From NCBI RefSeq assembly GCF_004769635.1, contig NZ_RQGH01000039.1:1-64000 (forward strand): a stretch of DNA of 64,000 nucleotides. The letters are read 5' to 3'. Made by a program: the position numbers and the translations under genes. Origin of the DNA: Leptospira jelokensis. GTDB taxonomy: Bacteria; Spirochaetota; Leptospiria; Leptospirales; Leptospiraceae. Each line of letters begins with the position of its first letter. Position 1 is the stretch's first letter. Below the pieces are notes generated by a model that saw nothing but the letters and a program-made list of their open reading frames with translations, searched no databases and had not been told where the DNA came from. Below, in pieces: positions 8,533 to 16,711 of the stretch.

Positions 8533-10056
8533 ATGAATTCTATTTATTCTGCGATTCTCATTTTTTTATTTTCCTTTAGCACTTGCAAACTCAATCTGAA
8601 TAACCCCAGTGATCCTTATTCCCGTGATTTCTTTTTAACCAATGTCATGCGTGCTTTTTTATCCTTTGATCCATGTCCTAATTTTCAAAGTTGGAAACGA
8701 ACTTATGGAACAGGAACAAATAAAACCACAGGATCAGATTTAATTGTACTCTCTAACGGAGATTATATGGTGTCAGGCATCACAAGGCAGTACATCATCC
8801 CAGGTTCTCCCACGGGAGTCACAAACAATTTTGCTGGGGCCAACGGAACAACTCTCAATACATTTTTAATGCGCATATCCAAAGAGAATGGTGATATCCT
8901 TTGGGTGGATTATCTGGGGGAGGCAAGTAGCGAGGTTACTTATAAACCTAAACTAAAAAAATATTCCAATGGAGATACTTCGGTTGCGTTTATTGTTAAA
9001 GGTGCCGAACAACCAGGGACACTCAATGCAAAATCAGGGATTGGAGCAACCTCAGCACTATTTGTTGGTCGCATCCGTGAAGATGGATCACGCGTATGGT
9101 TTACATATTTAGATTCAGCCAGTATTGGTGAATATATTGTCTCTGCGATGGATACATCCAACCGTTTGCATGTTTTTATTGAAAATACGGGAGGATCACC
9201 AGCTAACGCACCTTTTGTTGATGGCCCTGCCATAAGCAATACTTCTCTCGATCCAGGGACAGACACTGATATGATCCACTTGGCTGTGAATGAAAATGGT
9301 GTAATGATTTTCCAACGGTACTTTACAAGCTCCGGAGGAGATTATATTTTTGGAGCAGAAGCGAATGCCTATGGACTTTTTGTCACGGGAACGTCAAGCC
9401 AAGGATCCAATGGATCGACCCATCCCAATCCTTCCTACCAGGTTCCATTTGTTATGAAATTGAATGAAACGGATGGAACGATGGATTGGTATTCTTATAT
9501 TGGAACGAATTCCGAATCGGACTATGGTGCCTCACGATTTTTTCTGAAAGATGATTTGATTTATATGATTGGGTATGGCCGCTTCACTTACGGAAGTCCA
9601 AAAGAACCAATCGTTGCCACTGACGGAGCAAACAAACATTTTATCATAACGAAATTGAATACTAGTGGTGCCACTCTTTGGAATACATTTTTAGGAAGTG
9701 CTTCCGAAAATGTAATGGATACAACGGAATCAGAACCAATCCTCCTAGCGAATTCGCAACTTTTAGTCAGAACACAGACCACAGCAGTGAATGGTCGTTT
9801 TGATTCGATTCCAGATTTGATCACTGGGAATGGATCCGGTCCTTATACCATCGCGGATGTATTTATCAATTCACAAACAGGAACTTTCGACAGATTTCAT
9901 TATTCATCCAATTTAAGTTTGCCCGCAATGGAACAAACAGAAAGGATACGAGAGGTTTGCACAGGAAAGATCGTGCGACTAAACTATACCCGTTATACCA
10001 CTACTCCACCCATTGAAGCCACACAAATCTCGATTGAGAATGTAAGTTTACCATAA
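8533..10056 (+). CDS. LNNPxDP-family lipoprotein, paralog 1
   Basis: The 507-residue product has a signal peptide ending in the lipobox FSTC, so it is probably lipidated. The mature protein starts with the family block CKLNLNNPSDP. The body consists of repeats with Gly-Asp-Ile-Leu-Trp-Val-Asp-Tyr-Leu-Gly and TFLGSASENV-type motifs, resembling SBBP seven-bladed beta-propeller repeats of Leptospira. Two Cys are shared with its paralogs: one in FDPCPNF after the N-terminal block and one in REVCTGK near the C-terminus; they may form a disulfide. It is paralogous to 10359-11969 and 16712-18211. The function is unknown, probably surface or periplasmic. Confidence 0.75.
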   Translation: MNSIYSAILIFLFSFSTCKLNLNNPSDPYSRDFFLTNVMRAFLSFDPCPNFQSWKRTYGTGTNKTTGSDLIVLSNGDYMVSGITRQYIIPGSPTGVTNNFAGANGTTLNTFLMRISKENGDILWVDYLGEASSEVTYKPKLKKYSNGDTSVAFIVKGAEQPGTLNAKSGIGATSALFVGRIREDGSRVWFTYLDSASIGEYIVSAMDTSNRLHVFIENTGGSPANAPFVDGPAISNTSLDPGTDTDMIHLAVNENGVMIFQRYFTSSGGDYIFGAEANAYGLFVTGTSSQGSNGSTHPNPSYQVPFVMKLNETDGTMDWYSYIGTNSESDYGASRFFLKDDLIYMIGYGRFTYGSPKEPIVATDGANKHFIITKLNTSGATLWNTFLGSASENVMDTTESEPILLANSQLLVRTQTTAVNGRFDSIPDLITGNGSGPYTIADVFINSQTGTFDRFHYSSNLSLPAMEQTERIREVCTGKIVRLNYTRYTTTPPIEATQISIENVSLP

Positions 10057-10065
10057 TTCAACCGT

Positions 10066-10200
10066 TCCAAGGTATGGGCGCATCGCAGTTGTTTGGTGGA
10101 AATACCATCCCCTGACCAAGCGACCGCGCTTTCCGCTCCAATCTTTTGCTTCGCAAAAGGATTTCCGCTGCAATCGCTTGCGCATTTCCTACCAATTAGT
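10066..10200. repeat. GC-rich fold-back intergenic element
   Basis: This stretch downstream of the first LNNPxDP gene is unusually GC-rich and largely self-complementary. A hairpin AATCTTTTGC-TTC-GCAAAAGGATT (one bulge) is central. Outer segments (GGTATGGGCGCA, TCGCAG and GGTGGAAAT) find imperfect partners in CTGCAATCG, CTTGCGCATTTCC and CCTACC on the right. It does not encode a protein. It may be a dispersed structured repeat or a strong transcript end. The rest of the gap to 10358 shows nothing distinctive. Confidence 0.5.
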
Positions 10201-10358
10201 AGAGAATCTAACCACGGTTTTTCCCTATTTTGAAGTGATTTTTTTTAGTGTAAGCCTACAAAAGACTTGAGAATCAAATCCATATCGGTTCTCTTTTCAA
10301 GAAGAAACTCATTCAATAAATTTCCGATTTCAAATTGGGAATACAATATTGGAAGCAA

Positions 10359-11969
10359 ATGAAAAAACATACGAAACTTAATTCTATTTTACTCATTCTT
10401 GCAATTAGCATCCTTTTTCTGGTCTCCCTTGGCAATTGCAAACTGAACTTAAACAATCCAGCAGATCCCTTTTCAAAATCGTTTTTAGAAACCTTTTTAC
10501 TGAATGCGTATTTAAACTCACTTTGTGATCCCAATGTTAGAGGCAACCTTCGATTGGGTAGTGGAACGAAGATGATCATACCGATGTCAATCAAAACCCT
10601 GCGTAGTGGGAAAACGGTTGTAACTGCGATCACAGAAGAACCATTGGTATGGAATGGATCTGCCAATGGGATTCATTCCAACCACCAAAACTCTAGCTTC
10701 AATGCGGTGACATTTGTAATAGACAGACACTTTTCAAAAATCCTCTGGCTTGATTATTTGGGTGAGATGAGTTATGGAATCGAGGATTGGCCTCATGATC
10801 CCTTAATATCCGTAGATGAATTTTCCAATGGTGATTTAGGATTTTTTGTTTTGGTCAATGGACTTGGAAGATCCAATACAATCAATGATAAGGTAAATAA
10901 TGTTGCTTATTACTTGGCCCGTTACAACCAAGACACAGGTGCAATCGTCTGGCAAGGTTATGCGAATAAAAACAATACTCGTATCACTATTTCTGGTTAT
11001 GGATTGAAAATCAATGAGAGAGACGAGATGGTACTTCGTTTCACTTCTAATGCTGGTGCAACCCCAAGCTCCGATACGGCGGGACTCAGTTTTCCCAGTC
11101 TCCCGGTTCCCCAAACCGCATCAAATGGATCCATTTCAAATCAAACCGAAGTGGGGATTGCCATCATCAGTGGAGACGGAGTAGGAAAAATCCAATCGTT
11201 TTTCCCTAATACAGGAAATGTAACGGAAACTATGGATCATTTTGTGATTGGAGATAAAATTTATATTTTCGGAAATACAAACTTCAATTTTGTTTCAACA
11301 TCTGGCCACCCATTTGTCAATGAGTTAAGGTCCTTTATCGGGATTGCCAACCAAAATCTAACTTGGGACTCCGTCGGTTATTTTGGTACGAGTGCTTCTA
11401 CTTCACAAACTTTTTTACAGTATGTGACTTATGGGAATGGAAGATTCTTTATCCTTGGTAAATCTACCAACGCATTTTCCAATACAGGCACCCTCTACCC
11501 TTTTGAAGGATTAGGTCTGAATCGAAATTATTTTTTAGCATCCTCAACCATCAACTCAACGACGCCAAACTGGTTTCAGTTTTTAGGTTCAAACACTGTT
11601 GATGTTCCTGAAACCTATCCCAATGCGTTTGCTTACCGGAGTACAACCGATGAATTTTTAGGAGAACTATTAGCAAACGATAATGGTAGCCAATTTACAG
11701 GAATTCCATCCGACTTTGTGAGTGGATCCATACAAAATCCTTTTGGACAGGTTCGAGCCAAACTTGTTCCACAATCGGGACAATTCAAAACTCTAGAATA
11801 TTTCAACGGAAGTGAAGCCGGTGGAAACAATGTAACGATACTCACGAACCAAACAGAAATTTGCCAAGGAAGGATGGTCAAAGTAAAATTTTTATCTCCA
11901 ACCTCATCCACTGTGTCGAGCATCCGTTCCATTGAAGTTTCCACAAGGCCTGCAAGCGAGGAACCGTAA
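10359..11969 (+). CDS. LNNPxDP-family lipoprotein, paralog 2
   Basis: The ATG at 10359 gives a 536-residue protein. An in-frame TTG at 10335 is less likely because the signal peptide begins at MKKHTKLNS. The lipobox is LGNC, followed by the shared KLNLNNPADPFSK block. The body has propeller-like repeats (ILWLDYLGEMS, IVWQGYANK, WFQFLGSNTVD). The conserved N-terminal Cys (SLCDPNVRG) and C-terminal Cys (TEICQGRMVKV) are present. It follows paralog 1 on the same strand and is probably a tandem duplication. The function is unknown. GGAAG lies 3 bases before the ATG, which is rather close. Confidence 0.75.
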   Translation: MKKHTKLNSILLILAISILFLVSLGNCKLNLNNPADPFSKSFLETFLLNAYLNSLCDPNVRGNLRLGSGTKMIIPMSIKTLRSGKTVVTAITEEPLVWNGSANGIHSNHQNSSFNAVTFVIDRHFSKILWLDYLGEMSYGIEDWPHDPLISVDEFSNGDLGFFVLVNGLGRSNTINDKVNNVAYYLARYNQDTGAIVWQGYANKNNTRITISGYGLKINERDEMVLRFTSNAGATPSSDTAGLSFPSLPVPQTASNGSISNQTEVGIAIISGDGVGKIQSFFPNTGNVTETMDHFVIGDKIYIFGNTNFNFVSTSGHPFVNELRSFIGIANQNLTWDSVGYFGTSASTSQTFLQYVTYGNGRFFILGKSTNAFSNTGTLYPFEGLGLNRNYFLASSTINSTTPNWFQFLGSNTVDVPETYPNAFAYRSTTDEFLGELLANDNGSQFTGIPSDFVSGSIQNPFGQVRAKLVPQSGQFKTLEYFNGSEAGGNNVTILTNQTEICQGRMVKVKFLSPTSSTVSSIRSIEVSTRPASEEP

Positions 11970-12139
11970 AGAATCCATAGTGAACTTAAGATCCTTTGTC
12001 AAATCCAAGATCGTAATTTGAATTTCTATCCCAAAGTTGGTGTGGAGAAAAATATCTTTTCCAATTTTTTTTTCCCAATTTTGTCACAAACAAAAAAACC
12101 CGTTGTCTTAAAGGGTAATCGAATCTTTAGGAGGATTCA

Positions 12140-12514
12140 ATGAAATTCGCATCACTACTACTCACTGGCTTTGTAGCCATTGAACATGTTTTCATTTTGG
12201 TTTTGGAAATGTTTTTATGGAAAACGGAATTTGGAATGAAGGTATTCCAACTCACACCTGAAACAGCTGAGATCACTTCGAAACTTGCAAAAAACCAAGG
12301 TTTGTACAATGGATTTTTGGCGGCTGGACTATTTTGGGCTTTGTTTTTCATCAAAGACCAAAATCAAAAATTCCAAACCATTTTGTTTTTTCTCATTTGC
12401 ATTGTGGTGGCAGGGATTTATGGCTCAGCGACTGCAAAATTTTCCATTTTGTTTTCGCAAGGTTTACCTGCATTCTTAGCATTAGTTTTACACTGGTTGG
12501 CTTACAAAAAATAA
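12140..12514 (+). CDS. DUF1304 family membrane protein
   Basis: The 124-residue protein has four predicted hydrophobic segments (about residues 3-27, 50-70, 76-98 and 100-121). It has the family signature AIEHVFILVLEMFLW near the start and NQGLYNGFLAAGLFW in the middle, diagnostic of DUF1304 inner-membrane proteins. Their function is not established. GGAGG sits 7 bases before the ATG. Its stop is 2 bases before the start of the sigma factor gene, so the two are very likely co-transcribed. Confidence 0.88.
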   Translation: MKFASLLLTGFVAIEHVFILVLEMFLWKTEFGMKVFQLTPETAEITSKLAKNQGLYNGFLAAGLFWALFFIKDQNQKFQTILFFLICIVVAGIYGSATAKFSILFSQGLPAFLALVLHWLAYKK

Positions 12515-12516
12515 TA

Positions 12517-13389
12517 ATGAATGATCCGCACCTATCTTTATTAGAAGATTGTTTATTAGGGAAAACAAAAGCGTTGGAAGAGTTGATTCAATTCTTCCAA
12601 CCAAAAGTATTTTCTTTGGCTCTCAAATTTTTATGGAACCCAGAAGATGCGGAAGATGCCACCCAAGAAATCTTAGTCAAAGTGATAACAAATCTAGGTG
12701 GGTTTCGAAGAGAAAGTAAACTCTCCACTTGGATTTACAAAATTGCAAGTAACCACCTGATCAATATAAAAAAATCCAAACTAGAATCAAAACAGATTCA
12801 CTTACGAACCATTCGGGAAGAATTGCACAGATCACAAAGTCCTTCTGTTTCCAATGATGCATTTGAGCCTGCTTCACAAAGAGAAGGAGATGAGGTAAAA
12901 GAAAAAATATCTCATCTGGTTTTACATGTCCAAGTGGCATGCACCTATGCGATGTTACAAGCTTTAACAAGAAAGTATAGAATGGCCTATCTATTGGGAG
13001 AGGTATTTTCTCTTTCTAGTGAAGAAGCAGGTTATGTGATGGGAATTCGAGCCGATGCTTTCCGACAAATCCTAAAAAGAGCAAGAACCCAAATGGAAGA
13101 ATTTTTAGGAAAAGAATGTAGTTTAACAAATGCGAAAAATCCTTGCCAATGCAAAAATCGAATCCGTTTTGCATCAAAAGCAGGAAGGATCAAATCCTAC
13201 CTCCAACTTTCGGAACAAATGAAACGAGATGGAAGGTGGCATGAAATGAAACCACTCTTTCCCGAAACAACGAAACTTAGAAAGGCAGCGGAAGTTTTTC
13301 GTAACCAACCAAAGTTTTTACCGAAAAAAAACCAACTGGATTCAATCCGCGATTTATTAAATCACTCCTTTCCACTCTCGACTCGGTGA
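12517..13389 (+). CDS. ECF-like RNA polymerase sigma factor
   Basis: The 290-residue protein has sigma-70 region 2 near the N-terminus (LALKFLWNPEDAEDATQEILVKV, FRRESKLSTWIYKIASNHLIN) and region 4 (RMAYLLGEVFSLSSEEAGYVMGI...RQILKRAR). The ATG at 12517, just after the DUF1304 stop, gives the canonical N-terminus; the longer open frame from 12334 overlaps DUF1304 and is not credible. After region 4 there is a C-terminal extension of about 80 residues with ECSLTNAKNPCQCKNRI, a possible metal-binding Cys cluster. No anti-sigma factor gene is adjacent. The last 33 bases overlap the convergent AraC gene. Confidence 0.85.
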   Translation: MNDPHLSLLEDCLLGKTKALEELIQFFQPKVFSLALKFLWNPEDAEDATQEILVKVITNLGGFRRESKLSTWIYKIASNHLINIKKSKLESKQIHLRTIREELHRSQSPSVSNDAFEPASQREGDEVKEKISHLVLHVQVACTYAMLQALTRKYRMAYLLGEVFSLSSEEAGYVMGIRADAFRQILKRARTQMEEFLGKECSLTNAKNPCQCKNRIRFASKAGRIKSYLQLSEQMKRDGRWHEMKPLFPETTKLRKAAEVFRNQPKFLPKKNQLDSIRDLLNHSFPLSTR

Positions 13390-14253
13390 GTTGCCGTATA
13401 TCCTTTTGTAAGCTTTTGAAAAGGAAAATGAAGAGGCATACCCAACATTTTGCGCAATTTCTTCCAATCCCATATTTCCTTTTTGGAATAATTGTTTGGC
13501 TTTCTCCATCCTAAGTTTCGCCAAATATTCCATAGGTGGAATTCCAAGTACATCCCGAAACTTGTTTGCTAAATTAGCACGTGAGATACCTGTTTCTTTG
13601 GCCAGAGATTCAATGGTCCAATCTTTTGCATAAGCATTGTGTAATTTTTCTAATGCATACAAAACAGATTTGTCCTGGAACGCTTTGATCCAACCCACAG
13701 TTGAATTTTCTTGTTGGTTCAACCAAATTCGAATCATATAGTATAACATAATATCTGTTAATCTTTGTATAATTAAATCAGTACCTAAGTTAAGTTCTAA
13801 TTCTTTGGATAAAATCTGAATGATGTCTTCTAAGGAATGGTGTTTCTGGATGTTGGAATAAGGAATATAAATGTAGTCAGGAAGTTCAGCGAGTAAAGGA
13901 TGGATGGGCCCAATTGGCACCTCATAACGAATGGTTACAAATGTAGTCACTGGAACGTCAGTTTTTGTTTGATTGAATTTTTCACCTAAAAATCGTTCAA
14001 TGGTGACTACTTTCGCTTTTGGATCGGATAAGAGTTCGTGATGGATTCCTTTTGTGATGAACAACAAATCTCCTTTTTGTAATTGGAAAATTTTTTTTCC
14101 CATCCTCGCATAACAGCTACCTTGCGTGACGACATGAAAGCCCCCACTCCTTTCACAGGGAAAATGGAATCCAAAACTTTCATAAATTTGACCCTTAGAT
14201 AATAAGTCGTTTTTCCAACCAGCCGAAGACAAAATATCTGATAATAAATCCAT
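13357..14253 (-). CDS. AraC family regulator with cupin-type N-terminus
   Basis: The 298-residue protein starts at ATG 14253 (MDLLSDILSSAGW); the TTG at 14271 is an extension without family support. The N-terminal half looks like the cupin of AraC cupin_6 regulators (GFHVVTQGSCYARMG, LQKGDLLFITKGIHHEL). The C-terminus has two helix-turn-helix motifs (WTIESLAKETGISRANLANKF and LEEIAQNVGYASSFSFSKAYKRIYG). It is divergent from the NmrA-type oxidoreductase, a common arrangement in which such a regulator controls the neighbour. Its 3' end overlaps the sigma factor gene by 33 bases in convergent orientation. Confidence 0.9.
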   Translation of the reverse strand: MDLLSDILSSAGWKNDLLSKGQIYESFGFHFPCERSGGFHVVTQGSCYARMGKKIFQLQKGDLLFITKGIHHELLSDPKAKVVTIERFLGEKFNQTKTDVPVTTFVTIRYEVPIGPIHPLLAELPDYIYIPYSNIQKHHSLEDIIQILSKELELNLGTDLIIQRLTDIMLYYMIRIWLNQQENSTVGWIKAFQDKSVLYALEKLHNAYAKDWTIESLAKETGISRANLANKFRDVLGIPPMEYLAKLRMEKAKQLFQKGNMGLEEIAQNVGYASSFSFSKAYKRIYGNSPSREWKGVI

Positions 14254-14418
14254 ACAATGAAAATACACCAAAACATACTATTTGTCTACAAATTTATACG
14301 ATTGGATATATTTTTAATATCATTCGACATAGACAGTCCATAATTTTTGGTTAAAATAGTATTAAATAGGAAACTAGATCCAAACAATGAATGCAATGGA
14401 TCAAAAAAGGATAAACAC

Positions 14419-15267
14419 ATGAAAGTATTTGTATATGGCGGAACAGGCCTTGTTGGGGGACACTTAGTCAAAGAATTACTTAAATCAGGCCATGAAGTTT
14501 GGGTTGGTTCCCGTAAACCGGAAGCACAAACCAAGGAACCGAATTTGCATTGGGTTTTTGCCGATTCCAAAGAACCAAAAAAAGGGGTCGAGGTATTGGA
14601 AACGATGGATTCTGCTTTTTTCCTTAGCCCTCCTGGGGAAACAAACCAATATGAAATCCTCTCACCTTGGATCGAAAAAGCAAAACAAGTTGGATTAAAA
14701 AAATTAGTGCTCATGACGGCAATGGGAGTGGAACATGCACCTCCGGAAGCACCCTTTCGAAAAACCGAACTATTGTTAGAAAGTTCTGGGATCCCATACA
14801 ACATCATCCGCCCTAATTGGTTTATGCAAAATTTTAATACATTTTGGATTGCAGGGATCAAACAAGACGGGAAAGTTTATTTTCCTGGTGGGAATGCGAA
14901 TGCAAGTTTTATTGATGCAAGAGACATTGCTTCCGTTGCTTTCGTTTTACTAACTACCAATACCTATGAGAACCAAGCCTTTGCGTTAACGGGAAAAGAA
15001 TCAATCGACCATGTCCAAGTTGCAAAACACTTAACATCTGTCAGTGGAAAAAATATTGAATATGTTGATGTAGATCCAAAGGTTTTCGAATCATCTATGG
15101 TTTCCGTTGGACTATCAAAAGATTATGCTTCCTTTCTTGTGATGATCGCTGGAGCCTTAAAAGATGGATTTGCATCCCCCATTGTTGACTCAGTGAAACA
15201 AATCACAGGGAAAGAACCAATTTCATTTCAAAAGTATGCAGAAGACCATGCAAATTTTTGGAAATAA
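14419..15267 (+). CDS. NmrA-like / SDR-type NAD(P)-binding oxidoreductase
   Basis: The 282-residue protein begins with a Rossmann motif GGTGLVGGHL at residues 7-16. It then has FFLSPPGETNQYEI, KKLVLMTAMGVE, a substrate-side IIRPNWFMQNF and the FIDARDIASVA block, as in NmrA-like reductases and quinone or azo reductases of the atypical SDR group. No Tyr-x-x-x-Lys pair is seen. The ATG at 14419 has AAAAGG 9 bases upstream; the open frame extends to a TTG at 14347 with no support. It probably acts on small electrophiles or quinones under control of the divergent AraC regulator; the substrate is unknown. Confidence 0.85.
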   Translation: MKVFVYGGTGLVGGHLVKELLKSGHEVWVGSRKPEAQTKEPNLHWVFADSKEPKKGVEVLETMDSAFFLSPPGETNQYEILSPWIEKAKQVGLKKLVLMTAMGVEHAPPEAPFRKTELLLESSGIPYNIIRPNWFMQNFNTFWIAGIKQDGKVYFPGGNANASFIDARDIASVAFVLLTTNTYENQAFALTGKESIDHVQVAKHLTSVSGKNIEYVDVDPKVFESSMVSVGLSKDYASFLVMIAGALKDGFASPIVDSVKQITGKEPISFQKYAEDHANFWK

Positions 15268-15352
15268 AATTGATTTATAACACAATTTGCTACTGATCTA
15301 CTGGAATAACAAATTTTTATTTTTTCAGTGGACCAGTAGGTTTCACCATCTT

Positions 15353-16528
15353 TTAATCTGCGATGAGAATCCGATTGGATGCACCCCCCTTCACATCTTC
15401 TAAAATATTTCGCAGTAATAATTTTTGAAAAGGAAGGAATGCCGACCCACTCACGTTCACATGATTTTTATAAAACTTTTTCGTTGGGATCACCTTCTTT
15501 TGTTTGAGAGTTTTGGGATCGTAAATGTGAAGACCAGAATTGCGTACCCAAACAAGTTCCCCTTCTTTCCAAAATCCAAGTTTATGGCCATGTGTCCCCC
15601 ATTTGGATTTTTTTACGTCTGACAAGTTGTCTGTATTGTACATCCGAACTTCCCCCGTGTCGGAAGCAGCCATGTATAAAAACTTTCCATCCTTTGAAAA
15701 ACTAATCCCATAGGGTGTAGAGGGAATCGAAAATGCTTGGAAACTATCTGTATCCAATTTAAATAAATACCCAGTTGGGTTTCGATTTTGAAATGCTTCC
15801 GCATAACAAGCGATCACTATTTGATTGGTCTCTGGATGGAACTCTGGTGTGTATGGATAAAATTTAGATTTGTATTCTTTAAGTTTTGTAACCAATTGGT
15901 TTTGGACTTTATAAACAAAAGCAGTTACATCTTCGGATACATCATCCTTTAAATCTGCATCCACAGCAAACGTAAAATAGGCAATTTGGTCTTTCTCTGA
16001 AAAACCAATAAAAGAACTTTGGGCAAAAGATTTTTTATCGTCTTCAGGAATTTCGAATATAGGTTCCACAACATCAATTGTATTTGTACCGAGATCCCAA
16101 CCTACATAAAAGTATTTTTTAGCTTTCGATGATTTGGCTTTGTTTTCCAAAACAAATCCTGCACGTTTGCTGGTTTCATCATAAAATAAAAACTCATACA
16201 CAGATAAAGGAAGGCGTTTGCCTTTAGTTTCAATTTGTCCGAGAAAGTCTTGTGTGTGCGCTAGATAATACGTTTCCAAAGGAATGGGTTTGTAAATTTT
16301 TTGTTTGGAACTTGTTTCATAAAAGTAAACTCCAGGTTCGTCAAAATCTGCGGTTTGCCCAATAAAAATCCATTTCCCAGCATTTACGAAGTAAGGGTTG
16401 TTGCCCTCCACAAATGTGGGACGGACATTGAAGTCTGTTGCAAAGCTAAACTCAGATTCGATTGTTTGCGAAATCAAAGTGGTTGTGAAAAGAAAACAAA
16501 GTAGAATTAAAAATCTTTTTAAGGGCAT
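15353..16528 (-). CDS. Secreted beta-propeller-like protein, function unknown
   Basis: The 391-residue product has a signal peptide (residues 1 to about 20, ending LISQT). The mature part shows YVTN/WD-like blades in its C-terminal half: GISFSKDGKFLYMAASDTGEVRMYN, LVWVRNSGLHIYDPKTL. It probably folds as a periplasmic or exported beta-propeller. No enzymatic motif is visible. The ATG is preceded by GGGAGAG. It is transcribed toward the NmrA-type gene. In the 85-base gap between them CTACTGG (15298) and CCAGTAG (15339) could form a weak stem. Confidence 0.65.
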   Translation of the reverse strand: MPLKRFLILLCFLFTTTLISQTIESEFSFATDFNVRPTFVEGNNPYFVNAGKWIFIGQTADFDEPGVYFYETSSKQKIYKPIPLETYYLAHTQDFLGQIETKGKRLPLSVYEFLFYDETSKRAGFVLENKAKSSKAKKYFYVGWDLGTNTIDVVEPIFEIPEDDKKSFAQSSFIGFSEKDQIAYFTFAVDADLKDDVSEDVTAFVYKVQNQLVTKLKEYKSKFYPYTPEFHPETNQIVIACYAEAFQNRNPTGYLFKLDTDSFQAFSIPSTPYGISFSKDGKFLYMAASDTGEVRMYNTDNLSDVKKSKWGTHGHKLGFWKEGELVWVRNSGLHIYDPKTLKQKKVIPTKKFYKNHVNVSGSAFLPFQKLLLRNILEDVKGGASNRILIAD

Positions 16529-16711
16529 GGAACTCTCCCAATCTTTTGGTATGGTGGATTACACTACATGATCATCCATTTTTTACAACTATTGTTTACA
16601 TAATTTTTTGACTAAAAGAAAGAAAAGTATCTAAATTAAATTTCGATTCGTCGCGATGAACACAGTTCGCAACATGGTCATAGACATACCACTGTTAGGA
16701 CTTTGCACTTC

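Noticed and set aside
12334..12516. Longer start for the sigma factor
   Set aside because: It overlaps most of the DUF1304 gene. The ATG at 12517 gives the canonical sigma N-terminus.
14283..14335. TGTCTA and TAGACA as operator arms between the AraC and NmrA-type genes
   Set aside because: The arms are only 6 bases and 41 bases apart, well within chance for AT-rich DNA.
15298..15339. CTACTGG/CCAGTAG stem as a terminator between convergent genes
   Set aside because: The loop is 28 bases and no T-run follows on either strand, so terminator function is not supported.
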